From Mycolicibacterium rhodesiae NBB3 (GTDB lineage Bacteria > Actinomycetota > Actinomycetes > Mycobacteriales > Mycobacteriaceae), in assembly GCF_000230895.2 (NCBI RefSeq), contig NC_016604.1, forward strand, positions 1,736,001 through 1,800,000: DNA of 64,000 nucleotides, given 5' to 3'. A program made the position numbers and the translations under genes. Below the pieces are notes generated by a model. The model was not told the origin of the DNA. It ran no database searches and saw only the letters and a program-made list of their open reading frames with translations. Shown in pieces: positions 28,860 to 37,406 of this stretch (positions are counted from its first letter, which is position 1; the number at the start of each line of letters is the position of its first letter).

Positions 28860-29633
28860 ATGAGCCTCGTCACCTATGAGCTGGACGAACACATCGCGAC
28901 GATCACGCTCAACCGCCCGGAGGCGCGCAATGCCATCAACGGTGCGCTGCGGAAGGAGCTGAACGCGGCCTGGGAACGGTTTCGCGACGACGAGGACGCG
29001 TGGGTGGGAATCCTGACCGCCAACGGGAACGTGTTCTGCGCGGGTGGCGACCTCAAGGACGGCGAGGGTGCGGTGGGCACCTTCGGTGGCACGTTCTGGG
29101 AGAAGCCGACCATCAACTCGTTCGAGAGCGGGATGGAGCTGTTCAAACCGACGATCGCCGCGGTGCACGGTCCCTGCGTCGGTTACGGCGTCACCGGGAT
29201 TCTGTTCTGCGACTTCGTCATCGCCTCGACTGCCGCCACGTTCTCGTTCCCGGAAGTGACGCTCGGCATGCCCACGATCGTCGGGGCGATCCGCCTGCCC
29301 GAGCGGCTGCGCTGGGCCGACGCGATGGAAGTGCTGTTGACCGGCCAGCCGATGACTGCCGAACGCGCCAAAGAGGTCGGTCTGGTGTGGAAGCTCGTCG
29401 AGCCCGACGAACTGCAGGCCCAGGCGCGGTCATGGGCGCAGACGCTGACAAAGGCGGCCCCGCTCGCGCAGCGCGCCACCAAAGAGGTCGCCTGGCGCAC
29501 GGCCAACATGGGATGGATCGAGTCCGTCCGCTTCGGCGAGACGATGCGCAAGGTCGCCGCAGCGACCGAGGATGTCGCCGAGGGAATCGGAGCGTGGCGG
29601 GAGAAGCGGAAGCCACAGTGGCGGGGCCACTAA
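28860..29633 (+). CDS. Enoyl-CoA hydratase/isomerase family protein
   Basis: A 257-residue crotonase-fold protein. The oxyanion-hole regions CAGGDLKD and HGPCVGYGVTG are present. Of the two catalytic glutamates of rat enoyl-CoA hydratase, the first is Thr112 here while the second is kept (E132 in FPEVTLG), so it may be an isomerase or another crotonase rather than a hydratase. The stop overlaps the next gene's ATG (TAATG), and the gene heads an operon with an AMP-ligase and two TenA proteins. Divergent from the amidase. Confidence 0.82.
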   Translation: MSLVTYELDEHIATITLNRPEARNAINGALRKELNAAWERFRDDEDAWVGILTANGNVFCAGGDLKDGEGAVGTFGGTFWEKPTINSFESGMELFKPTIAAVHGPCVGYGVTGILFCDFVIASTAATFSFPEVTLGMPTIVGAIRLPERLRWADAMEVLLTGQPMTAERAKEVGLVWKLVEPDELQAQARSWAQTLTKAAPLAQRATKEVAWRTANMGWIESVRFGETMRKVAAATEDVAEGIGAWREKRKPQWRGH

Positions 29634-29637
29634 TGAC
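29630..29637 (+). other. TAATG stop/start overlap in the crotonase-ligase operon
   Basis: The crotonase TAA and the ligase ATG share one base (TAATG around 29631-29635), showing translational coupling and fixing the ligase start. Confidence 0.6.
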
Positions 29638-31027
29638 GCGGGTGGCGGGGCCGATGACGGATCGGGCCGAATACGAACGCATCCGCGCCGCTCACCTCGA
29701 TGCGGTGCAGGCGGCGCTCGATGATCATGTGGGACGCCTCGACTGGACGGCGGAGCAGATCCGAGCGCACCGGGACCGTCGCCTGCGGTCGCTGCTCGCC
29801 TACGCGCGCGAGCGGTCACCGTTCTACGCCGACCGGCTGCGTGGTCTCGACATCTCGGCAGCGACGGTCGCCGATCTGGGGTCGATTCCGATGCTGACGA
29901 AGGAACAGGCGCAGGGCGACTGGGATGCGATCGTCACGACGTCGGGCCTCAATCGTGAAACCGCAGAACAGATTCTGAACGAACAGTCGTGGTTCTCCTA
30001 TACGCGTGGCGACCAGCAGGTGTTCAGTTCGGGCGGCTCCAGCGGTGTGCGCGGCGTGTACGTCTGGGATTGGGAGTTCTTCATCAGCACCGCGTGTCTG
30101 GCGTGGCGGATGCAAGCCCGTGCCGAACGGCGCGGTCAATCCGTGAAGGATGCGCGGCTGGCGGTGCTGAGTGCCGGTGTGCCACCGCATGCCAGTACGC
30201 CGCTGTTCGACGTGCCCACCGTCGCGGGAATGCAGACCGTCGTCATCGAAGCCGGCGCCCCGTTCGACGAGGTGCTCGCCGCCGTCGAGCAATGCGCGCC
30301 GACCCACCTCGTCGGCTATGCCAGCGTCATCGGCCGGTTGGCCCGGGCATCGCTGGCAGGCGACCTGAAGATCAGGCCATGCCGGGTGAGCACCAACTCC
30401 GAACCACTGCTCCCCGAGGACCGCGAAGCCATCGTCAAGGCCTGGGATGCGACCCTGCACAACCTTTGGGGCTCAACCGAACTCGGAGTGCAGGCTGTCG
30501 GCTGCGGGCAGGGCGAAGGGCTGCACATCTGTGAAGACGAAGTGATACTCGAACGGGCGGACGACACCGGTGCGCCGGTGGCGCCCGACGAGCCCGCAGT
30601 GCGCACGCTGGCCACCGGTTTGTCGAACCGCACGTTTCCGTTCGTGCGCTACGACCTCGGCGACGAGATCACGCTGATCACCGAACCGTGTCCGTGCGGA
30701 AGTGCGTTCGCCAGGGTCGCCGACATCAGCGGCCGCCACGACGACGATTTCGTCTACGGCCCACACTCGGTGCCCGCCAGCGCCTTTCGGCATGTCCTCG
30801 GCACGGATGCGCGCATCGTCGAATACCAGGTGGTGCAGACCGACGCTGGTGCGGACGTGCTGGTGGTCGCGACCGGCGACGCCCAATCTCTGGTACCCGC
30901 CTTGGTCTCGGCGCTGCGGCGCCACGGCGTCGCAGACCCGTCGATCCGGATACGGGCGGTGCAGACCCTGCAGCGTCATCAGGCCAGCGGCAAGCTCAAG
31001 CGGTTCGTACCCTTACCGGGCCGCTAG
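29633..31027 (+). CDS. Phenylacetate-CoA ligase-like adenylate-forming enzyme
   Basis: A 464-residue member of the PaaK/coenzyme F390 synthetase branch of adenylate-forming enzymes. The P-loop is SSGGSSGVRGVYVWD, the A5-type motif is LWGSTELGVQ, and the A7/A8 region is FVRYDLGDEITL. A Cys pair in EPCPCGS resembles that of many PaaK-type ligases. Starts at the ATG that shares a base with the upstream stop. Likely activates a carboxylic acid to an acyl-CoA for the adjacent crotonase. Confidence 0.83.
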   Translation: MTRVAGPMTDRAEYERIRAAHLDAVQAALDDHVGRLDWTAEQIRAHRDRRLRSLLAYARERSPFYADRLRGLDISAATVADLGSIPMLTKEQAQGDWDAIVTTSGLNRETAEQILNEQSWFSYTRGDQQVFSSGGSSGVRGVYVWDWEFFISTACLAWRMQARAERRGQSVKDARLAVLSAGVPPHASTPLFDVPTVAGMQTVVIEAGAPFDEVLAAVEQCAPTHLVGYASVIGRLARASLAGDLKIRPCRVSTNSEPLLPEDREAIVKAWDATLHNLWGSTELGVQAVGCGQGEGLHICEDEVILERADDTGAPVAPDEPAVRTLATGLSNRTFPFVRYDLGDEITLITEPCPCGSAFARVADISGRHDDDFVYGPHSVPASAFRHVLGTDARIVEYQVVQTDAGADVLVVATGDAQSLVPALVSALRRHGVADPSIRIRAVQTLQRHQASGKLKRFVPLPGR

Positions 31028-31036
31028 GCTTCCGGA

Positions 31037-31594
31037 GTGCTCGATGCTCTGTGGACCGCCGCGACGCGGCATCCGTTTCTGGACGCCGTGCGCGACGGCA
31101 CGATCGCCGATGACGCCTTCGATCGTTGGTTGAGCCAGGACGCGCTGTTCGTCGCCGATCTGCTTACCTTCCAAGCGCGATTGCTCGCCCGCGCACCACG
31201 CCCGGCGCAGGGGGTGCTCGCCGGGGGATGTGTCGCTCTGGTCGACGAGCTGGATTGGTTCGAGGATCAGGCCGCCCGGCGGGGTATCGGACCGGGCCAG
31301 CAGCCGTTACCGGCAACCATCGCCTATCACCAGCTGCTGCGACGGCTCGACGACTCGGAGGTCGACGCGGCGCTGACGGCGCTGTGGGTGATCGAGCGGG
31401 TGTACCTGCTGGCGTGGTCGTCGGCGGTGTCGAGCGCGTCACCATTCCGGGAGTTCGTGGACCACTGGACCACCCCGGGATTCGCCGCCTACGTCGACGG
31501 GCTCGGCGAACTGGCCAACCCCGAAGCGCATGGCGAACTGGTGGCAGACGTACTCACGCATGAGGTGGCGTTCTGGGAGATGGCGCTGGCATGA
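31037..31594 (+). CDS. TenA-like protein, paralogue 1 (no active-site Cys)
   Basis: A 185-residue all-helical protein of the TenA/thiaminase II fold. The conserved Asp is in WLSQDALFVAD (D35) and the C-terminal Glu in THEVAFWEMAL, but the helix that normally carries the nucleophilic Cys reads TALWVIERVYLL. This matches TenA_E-type proteins rather than thiaminase II. GTG start nine bases after the ligase gene; overlaps the second TenA by four bases (ATGA). Probable role in thiamin-related salvage, or some other role, cannot be settled by sequence. Confidence 0.8.
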   Translation: MLDALWTAATRHPFLDAVRDGTIADDAFDRWLSQDALFVADLLTFQARLLARAPRPAQGVLAGGCVALVDELDWFEDQAARRGIGPGQQPLPATIAYHQLLRRLDDSEVDAALTALWVIERVYLLAWSSAVSSASPFREFVDHWTTPGFAAYVDGLGELANPEAHGELVADVLTHEVAFWEMALA

Positions 31595-32205
31595 CCCTGT
31601 CGCAACGGCTGTGGTCGGCCAACGGTGATTTGGCCGCCGCGGCGCTGGCGCACCCGTTCGTCGCCGGACTCGGTGACGGTTCGTTGGATCGTGAGGTGTT
31701 CGCGGGATACGTCGCGCAGGACGCCTTCTTCCTCGAATCCTTCGCGCGCGCTTACGCTTTGGCGCTGACGCGTAGCTCGGATACGCCGACTCTGCTCGCG
31801 TTGGCCGGTTTGATCGCCGGTGTCGCAGACGAGTTGGGTCTGCACAGCTCCTATGCCGCGCAGTGGGGCATCGACATGGTCGGCGTCGAGCCCACGTCTG
31901 CCACGCTCGCGTATACCGATTTCCTGCTCGCTACCGCCGCGACGTCCGGACTCGGCGAGATCTTCGCGGCGATGACCCCGTGCATGCGGCTGTACGCATA
32001 CCTCGGGACCTCGTTGAACGCCGACGCGGCGGGACCGTACGCCGACTGGGTGCAGACCTACGCCGACCCCGGTTTCGAAGCTTTGGCTTCGTCGCTCGAG
32101 GGCCTGCTCGACCAACATGGCGACGACGGCCCCGCCGTCGAACACGCCTATCGGCGGGCAATGCGTCTGGAGGTCGAGTTCTTCGAGTCGGCCCTGTCAG
32201 GCTGA
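31591..32205 (+). CDS. TenA/thiaminase II family protein, paralogue 2 (Cys type)
   Basis: A 204-residue TenA homologue. D44 (YVAQDAFF), Cys131 (MTPCMRLYAYLG) and Glu in LEVEFFES match the active-site Asp, Cys and Glu of Bacillus TenA, an aminopyrimidine aminohydrolase in thiamin salvage. Translation is coupled to paralogue 1. Linkage to a CoA ligase and crotonase rather than thi genes is unusual and hints at a specialised hydrolysis or oxidation role. Confidence 0.82.
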   Translation: MTLSQRLWSANGDLAAAALAHPFVAGLGDGSLDREVFAGYVAQDAFFLESFARAYALALTRSSDTPTLLALAGLIAGVADELGLHSSYAAQWGIDMVGVEPTSATLAYTDFLLATAATSGLGEIFAAMTPCMRLYAYLGTSLNADAAGPYADWVQTYADPGFEALASSLEGLLDQHGDDGPAVEHAYRRAMRLEVEFFESALSG

Positions 32206-32308
32206 GACGGTCCGCTCCACGCAGTCCCAGGGTTGCTGGATACCCGCGCCCACACGTTAGTGTCCTTTGAGTCGGCTCAAACACGCTGGCGGAAGAGTTG
32301 AGCAATTG

Positions 32309-33334
32309 ATGACTGCACCAGCAGAAATGTCAGTCGCCGAAGAACGCCTCGGCGCTTGGTACCGGATGGACGGCACCTACCTGGTCGGCCGCGAGAAGCT
32401 GCGCGAATACGCCCGCGCCGTGCAGGACTATCACCCCGCGCATTGGGACCTAGACGCGGCCGCCGAGCTGGGCTTTTCGGATCTCATCGCGCCGGTGACG
32501 TTCACGGCGACTCCTGGTATGGCGTGCAACCGCCGCATGTTCGAGCAGATCGTCGTCGGATACGACACCTACCTGCAGACCGAGGAGGTCTTCGAGCAGC
32601 ACCGCCCGATCGTCGCCGGCGACGAACTGGTCGTCGACGTCGAGCTGACCGGCGTTCGCAGGACGGCAGGCCGGGATTTCATCACCGTCACCAACAACTT
32701 CACGGATACGGCCGGCGAGGTGGTGCACACCATGCACACCACCGTCGTCGGCCTGACCGCCGAGGACGTCGATGCGGGCATCAAGGATGCCGTGCAGAAC
32801 GCGATGATGCACGACGTCAACATCCTCGACGTCGGTCAGGCCGGGTATGAGAAGGAGGTCCGTCCCGAAGGTGAACTGCGGTTCGCCGACGGCGGTATGA
32901 CCCGCACGCCGGGGACCCGGTCGTTCGACGACCTGAAGGTCGGCGACCAGCTGCCGGTCCACCACACCCGGTTGTCGCGCGGTGACCTGGTGAACTATGC
33001 CGGCGTGGCCGGCGACGCCAACCCGATCCACTGGGACGAGCGCCTTGCCAAGCTGGCGGGGCTGCCCGACGTGATCGCCCACGGCATGCTGACCATGGGG
33101 CTGGGCGCCGGATTCCACTCCGAGTGGTCGGGCGACCCTGCGGCGGTCACCCGCTACACCGTGCGGCTGTCGGCCCCTGCGATCGTGTCGGCCACCGAGG
33201 GCGCGGACATCGAGTTCAGCGGACGGATCAAGTCGCTTGACCCAGAGACCCGCAGCGGTGTCGTGATCGTCGCCGCGAAGTCGGGTGGTCAGAAGATCTT
33301 CGGCATGGCGACCATGAACGTCCGTTTCCGCTGA
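32309..33334 (+). CDS. Fused HadA/HadB-type (MaoC) hydroxyacyl-thioester dehydratase
   Basis: A 341-residue double-hotdog protein: an N-terminal FAS1-like/HadA-like dehydratase half (DYHPAHWDLDAAAELGFSDL) and a C-terminal MaoC/HadB half with the hydratase-2 signature YAGVAGDANPIHWDE, giving catalytic Asp and His. These fused forms dehydrate (3R)-hydroxyacyl-ACP or -CoA. The ATG before TAPAEMSVAEERLG is used; an upstream in-frame start would add residues without family match. Possible roles are in mycolate/fatty acid synthesis or beta-oxidation. Confidence 0.85.
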   Translation: MTAPAEMSVAEERLGAWYRMDGTYLVGREKLREYARAVQDYHPAHWDLDAAAELGFSDLIAPVTFTATPGMACNRRMFEQIVVGYDTYLQTEEVFEQHRPIVAGDELVVDVELTGVRRTAGRDFITVTNNFTDTAGEVVHTMHTTVVGLTAEDVDAGIKDAVQNAMMHDVNILDVGQAGYEKEVRPEGELRFADGGMTRTPGTRSFDDLKVGDQLPVHHTRLSRGDLVNYAGVAGDANPIHWDERLAKLAGLPDVIAHGMLTMGLGAGFHSEWSGDPAAVTRYTVRLSAPAIVSATEGADIEFSGRIKSLDPETRSGVVIVAAKSGGQKIFGMATMNVRFR

Positions 33335-33335
33335 C

Positions 33336-34016
33336 TCACGCGGTGTTCGCGGTGGACAGTCCTGCCTTCACATTCCGGGACAACTCATCCGCGATGATCT
33401 CTGGTTCACCGTTCAGCAGGCCCGAAATGGCCTGCGCCGCGACGTGCGCGGGGTCGGTCTTCTGCTCGGCCGGGATGTAGCTGACCATGTCGGTGTCCAT
33501 ATAGCCGACGTGCAGCGCGGCGACGTGAATTCCCTTGGGCGCGAGCTCTGTCCGTAATGCGTCGGTGAGTGCCCACGCGGCGGCTTTGGCCGCGGAATAC
33601 GCACCTGAGGTCGGGGGGTGCAGCCATGCCAGGACGGACAGGACGTTGAGGACGGCACCACCGCCATTCCGCTCGATCACCGGGACGAACTCGCGGCTGA
33701 CGTTCAGCGTCCCGAAGTAGTGCGTCTCCATCTCAGCGCGGATGTCCTCGATCGGGCCGCTGAGCAGGGTCGCCTGCGTCGAGATGCCCGCGTTGTTGAC
33801 CAACACAGTGACATCGTCGGCAACCGTTGCGGCGCGATGGATCGATTCCGGATCGGTGATGTCCAGTTGGATCGGCACCACCCCCGGCAGGTCGACGGTT
33901 TCGGGTCGCCTCGCCGCGGCGTAGACCTTCGCACCGCGCGCAACCAATTCGGTGGCCAATTGCCTACCCAAGCCGCGATTGGCTCCTGTCACCAACGCAA
34001 CGACTTTCTGTGTCAT
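33336..34016 (-). CDS. Short-chain dehydrogenase/reductase
   Basis: A 226-residue SDR: cofactor motif TGANRGLG, NNAG, catalytic Ser in LSVLAWL and YSAAK. The start before TQKVVALVTG sits directly at the Rossmann strand. Convergent with the HadAB gene with one base between stops. Substrate unknown. The C-terminal segment is short, as in classical SDRs acting on small carbonyls. Confidence 0.83.
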   Translation of the reverse strand: MTQKVVALVTGANRGLGRQLATELVARGAKVYAAARRPETVDLPGVVPIQLDITDPESIHRAATVADDVTVLVNNAGISTQATLLSGPIEDIRAEMETHYFGTLNVSREFVPVIERNGGGAVLNVLSVLAWLHPPTSGAYSAAKAAAWALTDALRTELAPKGIHVAALHVGYMDTDMVSYIPAEQKTDPAHVAAQAISGLLNGEPEIIADELSRNVKAGLSTANTA

Positions 34017-34140
34017 CTCCGGTGTCCTTTTCTGTAGTGGGTTCGAACACGACAACGCAGGATGCCGGCGATCGCGTCCCTGGGACCATGTTTGCGTCCG
34101 GAGTTGGGTATTGCCTCCTGAAACGGGGTACGGGATCAGC

Positions 34141-34317
34141 ATGGAACCCGACGATGTGACCAACCTGAACGATGTGATGGTGCCGAGCGAAGAGGTCCAC
34201 CCCGATCACCGGGAGCACGCCAAACAGTCGAAGCACCTCGACGATGAGGACCTCGAGCGGCGTACCCAGCACGAGCGCGAGATCGTCGACGCGCAGCGGC
34301 CCGAATCCGACAGGTGA
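34141..34317 (+). CDS. Small charged hypothetical protein
   Basis: A possible 58-residue, strongly hydrophilic protein beginning MEPDDVTNLNDVMVPSEE, with His/Asp/Glu/Arg in the remainder. No domain or membrane segment. A GGGTAC hexamer (SigF -10-like) lies nine bases before the ATG, similar to the spacing seen before the other tiny acidic gene at 35736. No clear -35 element at the right distance. It could equally be a non-coding leader of the following gene. Confidence 0.4.
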   Translation: MEPDDVTNLNDVMVPSEEVHPDHREHAKQSKHLDDEDLERRTQHEREIVDAQRPESDR

Positions 34318-34349
34318 TACCCGGGTAGCGGCGCAGGGGCTGATTCGAC

Positions 34350-35699
34350 GTGAGCGACGAGCAACGACCCAAGGTACTGATCATCGGTGGCGGATTCGGC
34401 GGTCTGTTCTGCGCCCGTCGCCTCGGCCGGCTCGATGTGGACGTCACGCTGCTAGACCGCGCTGCTTGCCACGTGTTCCAGCCGCTGCTCTATCAGTGCG
34501 CGACGGGAACGCTGAGCATCGGCCAGATCAGCAGGCCGCTGCGCGAAGAGTTGATGCACCATCGCAACGTCCAGACGTTGCTCGGCGAGGCCATCAAGGT
34601 CGATCCCGACGCCCGCGTCGTCACCGCCCGCCGTCCCGACGAATCCAAATTCGACCTCCACTACGACTATCTCGTGCTCGCTGCCGGCATGCGCCAGTCA
34701 TATTTCGGGAACGAGGAATTCGCCGCATGGGCGCCCGGGATGAAGACACTCGACGACGCGCTGAGTATTCGACGCCGGGTGTTCGCGGCTTTCGAGATCG
34801 CCGAGACTCTGCCGCCCGGGCCTGAGCGGGATCAGTGGCTGACGTTCATCGTCACCGGCGGGGGGCCCACCGGCGTCGAATTGGCCGGGCAGATAAGGGA
34901 ACTCGCGACCCGCTCGCTCGCCAATGAATTTCACAGCATCGAGCCCGAAGAGGCACGCGTGCTGCTGTTCGACGGTGGTGACCGGGTGCTGAAGACCTTC
35001 GCGCCGGCACTGTCCGAGCGGGCGACGCGGGTACTCGACGACTTGGGCGTCGAGATGCACTTCGGCGTACATGTGTCCGACGTCCGACGCGACGGCGTAA
35101 CAGTGAAGACGAAGGGCGACGGCTCCAGCAAGGACTACCCCGCGCGCACCGTGCTGTGGACCGCTGGTGTCGAGGCCGTGCCCTTCGCGCGCCACGCCGC
35201 CGAGGTCCTGGGCGCCGACACCGACCGGTCGGGCCGGATCACCGTGAACGCCGACCTGTCGGTACCCGGACATCGCGACACCTTCGTCATCGGCGATCTC
35301 GCCGGTCGCGACGGGCTGCCGGGCGTTGCGGAGAATGCCATGCAGGGCGGCTGGCACGTCGCCGCCTGCATCCGGCGAGACCTCGCGCAACGCCGGCGCA
35401 AGGATTTCCGCTATCGCGACCTCGGGTCCGCCGCGTACATCAGCCGGGGCCACGCCGTCCTGCAGGCGGGGCCGGTCAAACTCTCGGGCGCCGTGGGTTG
35501 GCTCGGCTGGGGGTTCATCCACATCGCCTTCCTCACCGGGGTGCGGAACCGCTTCAGCACGGTCGGCACCTGGATGGCGACCATTGCCCGGGCCAACCGC
35601 AGCGACCGGTCATTCATCCTCGGCGGATCGGGTCATCCCGAAGAGCCGTACACCTGGGAGTCGCCGGTGCACCAGGGCAGTCGCGCGTCAGACTCGTAA
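34350..35699 (+). CDS. Type II NADH dehydrogenase-like FAD oxidoreductase
   Basis: A 449-residue pyridine-nucleotide disulfide oxidoreductase of the NDH-2 type. FAD motif IIGGGFGGLFCARRL at residues 10-24; FQPLLYQ is the quinone-site helix typical of NDH-2; NAD motif VTGGGPTGVELAG; a second FAD contact is FVIGDLAG. The C-terminal amphipathic region (GAVGWLGWGFIHIAFLTG) fits membrane attachment. It would pass electrons from NADH to menaquinone without proton pumping. GTG start. A paralogue of the main ndh is possible. Confidence 0.85.
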   Translation: MSDEQRPKVLIIGGGFGGLFCARRLGRLDVDVTLLDRAACHVFQPLLYQCATGTLSIGQISRPLREELMHHRNVQTLLGEAIKVDPDARVVTARRPDESKFDLHYDYLVLAAGMRQSYFGNEEFAAWAPGMKTLDDALSIRRRVFAAFEIAETLPPGPERDQWLTFIVTGGGPTGVELAGQIRELATRSLANEFHSIEPEEARVLLFDGGDRVLKTFAPALSERATRVLDDLGVEMHFGVHVSDVRRDGVTVKTKGDGSSKDYPARTVLWTAGVEAVPFARHAAEVLGADTDRSGRITVNADLSVPGHRDTFVIGDLAGRDGLPGVAENAMQGGWHVAACIRRDLAQRRRKDFRYRDLGSAAYISRGHAVLQAGPVKLSGAVGWLGWGFIHIAFLTGVRNRFSTVGTWMATIARANRSDRSFILGGSGHPEEPYTWESPVHQGSRASDS

Positions 35700-35700
35700 C

Positions 35701-35726
35701 GGTTATGTCGGAGAGAGTCGGGGTAC
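35701..35726 (+). promoter_or_regulatory. SigF-like promoter (GGTTA-N15-GGGTAC)
   Basis: GGTTA at 35701-35705 is followed after 15 bases by GGGTAC at 35721-35726, matching the mycobacterial SigF consensus of GGTTT/GTTT, 15-17 bases, GGGTAT/C with one mismatch. The next ATG is nine bases downstream, so the transcript would be nearly leaderless. Prediction only. Confidence 0.45.
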
Positions 35727-35735
35727 GGACACGTC

Positions 35736-35864
35736 ATGACCGCACCTGATGAAGACGCCACGTCGGAGCCCGTGAAGGACGATGAGGTCTTGACTCCGGC
35801 CACACCCGGCGCCGAAGCGCTTCCGCTGCCCGACGACGAGGTCGACAAGCCTTCCGAACAGTGA
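35736..35864 (+). CDS. Tiny acidic protein
   Basis: A 42-residue acidic peptide (MTAPDEDATSEPVKDDEV...) ending DKPSEQ, with no hydrophobic segment. It lacks a Shine-Dalgarno site but stands behind a SigF-like promoter, compatible with near-leaderless translation. Pro/Asp/Glu rich composition is typical of short intrinsically disordered mycobacterial proteins. Function unknown; existence is a prediction. Confidence 0.42.
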   Translation: MTAPDEDATSEPVKDDEVLTPATPGAEALPLPDDEVDKPSEQ

Positions 35865-35933
35865 TGCGGTGCGCGACGTGACGGTTTGACCTCCGCGCCA
35901 ACGCAATTCACGGCGCAGAATTGAGATCGCTGC

Positions 35934-36218
35934 TCAAGAGGTGATCTGACGCAGCGCCTCGAGCGCCCGCGCGATCATCTGGTTGTACGGTGAGTCGACC
36001 CAAGCCGCCACGAGGTCGACGCCAAGAGTGCGGGGTCGCAGCGGACGGTAGGCGACGCCCGCGACGTCGAGCGCCGACGTCGGCGCGGGAACCGCGGCTA
36101 CCCCGAGTCCCGCGGCCACGAGTGTGACCAGGGTGGACGTCTCCTCCACTTCGTGACGCACCCGCTGCGCGAAGCCCGCGTCGGCGCACAGGCGCACCAG
36201 GAGTGTGCCCATCACCGA
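35934..36218 (-). pseudogene. C-terminal stump of a LysR regulator (catechol-type)
   Basis: Only the last ~94 residues of a LysR substrate-binding domain remain: CADAGFAQRVRHEVEE, then TLVTLVAAGLGVAAVPAP, ending at RALEALRQ. The helix-turn-helix and two thirds of the sensor domain are missing; upstream of the stump, this frame runs antisense through the start of catA without LysR-like sequence. This looks like the leftover of a divergent regulator after a deletion that moved its remnant against catA. Confidence 0.7.
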
Positions 36219-37071
36219 ACAGCCCACCGAGGTCGCGACCGCCGCCGCCTCCGGCGCATCGGCAACCGAACGGTTCCATACCGACAAGTCACCGTACACG
36301 GCCGTGAAGGACACCCCGGCCGAGCGCGTGAACCTTTTGGCCCGTGAGGTTCTCGACGCCGTGCACGCCACGATCCGCCGTCACCGCGTGAGCTACGACG
36401 AGTACAACGCCCTCAAGGCGTGGCTGATCGGCGTCGGCGCGGACGGTGAATGGCCACTGTTCCTCGACGTCTGGGTGGAGCACGTCATCGAAGACGTCGC
36501 GACCGACCACCGTGCCGGCAACAAGGGCAGCATCGAGGGCCCGTACTACGTGCCGGACTCTCCGGATCTGGGCGCCAAGGGCACCCTCCCGATGCGCGAC
36601 GACGAGGCGGGCACACCGCTGGTGTGGCGAGGCCGCATCACCGATACCAACGGCGCTCCGCTATCGGGCAAGGTCGAACTCTGGCACGCCGACGCTGAAG
36701 GGTTCTATTCACAGTTCGCGCCTGGCATACCGCAGTGGAATCTGCGCGGCAGCTTCAGCACCGGCCCCGACGGGGTCTTCGAGATCACCACGATTCGCCC
36801 TGCGCCGTACATGATTCCGACTGACGGGCCGTGCGGAAAGCTCATCGCCGCGGCCGGCTGGCATGCCTGGCGTCCCGCCCATCTGCACGTGAAAGTGTCG
36901 GCGCCGGGCCACGAGCAGCTGACCGCACAGCTGTACTTCCCGGGTGACGAGCACAACGACGACGACATCGCCAGCGCCGTAAAGCCGGAACTCATCCTGG
37001 ATCCTGTGCCCCAGCCGGACGGTTCGCAGGAAGTCCGCTACGACTTCACGCTCGACCCCGAGCGAGGCTGA
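36205..37071 (+). CDS. catA: Catechol 1,2-dioxygenase (intradiol)
   Basis: A 288-residue non-haem Fe(III) intradiol dioxygenase opening catechol to cis,cis-muconate. The ferric ligands can be identified as Y115 (EGPYYVP), Y202 (PYMIP), H226 and H228 (RPAHLHV). The N-terminal helical dimer region spans residues 30-100 (ERVNLLAREVLDAVH). Length is normal for actinobacterial CatA. Its first codons overlap the LysR stump. catC follows after one base; catB is missing in this window. Confidence 0.9.
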   Translation: MPITEQPTEVATAAASGASATERFHTDKSPYTAVKDTPAERVNLLAREVLDAVHATIRRHRVSYDEYNALKAWLIGVGADGEWPLFLDVWVEHVIEDVATDHRAGNKGSIEGPYYVPDSPDLGAKGTLPMRDDEAGTPLVWRGRITDTNGAPLSGKVELWHADAEGFYSQFAPGIPQWNLRGSFSTGPDGVFEITTIRPAPYMIPTDGPCGKLIAAAGWHAWRPAHLHVKVSAPGHEQLTAQLYFPGDEHNDDDIASAVKPELILDPVPQPDGSQEVRYDFTLDPERG

Positions 37072-37072
37072 C

Positions 37073-37372
37073 GTGTTGTTCCACGTACGCATGGACGTCC
37101 ACCTCCCGGCCCATCTGGACCAGCAAGCGCTCTCCCAGTTGGTCGCCAGGGAGAAGGCCTACTCGCAGGAATTGCAGCACAGCGGCAAATGGCCGCACAT
37201 CTGGCGGATCGTCGGCGAGTACGCCAATTACTCGATCTTCGACGTCGAATCGAATGACGCACTGCATCAGATTCTTTCGGCTCTGCCACTGTTCCCGTTC
37301 ATGGATATCAAGGTGACACCGCTGGCGGTGCACCCCTCCGACGTGAACGCACGAGGAGAAGGGGTGACATGA
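37073..37372 (+). CDS. catC: Muconolactone Delta-isomerase
   Basis: A 99-residue decameric-type isomerase converting muconolactone to 3-oxoadipate enol-lactone. Typical features are MLFHVRMDVHLP at the start, the catalytic-region REKAYSQELQHSGKWPHIWRIVG with conserved Glu/Lys/Trp, and LSALPLFPFMDI. GTG start one base after catA, so both are cotranscribed. Its normal substrate needs CatB, which is not encoded here. Confidence 0.9.
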   Translation: MLFHVRMDVHLPAHLDQQALSQLVAREKAYSQELQHSGKWPHIWRIVGEYANYSIFDVESNDALHQILSALPLFPFMDIKVTPLAVHPSDVNARGEGVT

Positions 37373-37406
37373 ATCGGCCTCTGGTGATGTTTGCCGCGTT
37401 CGTTCC

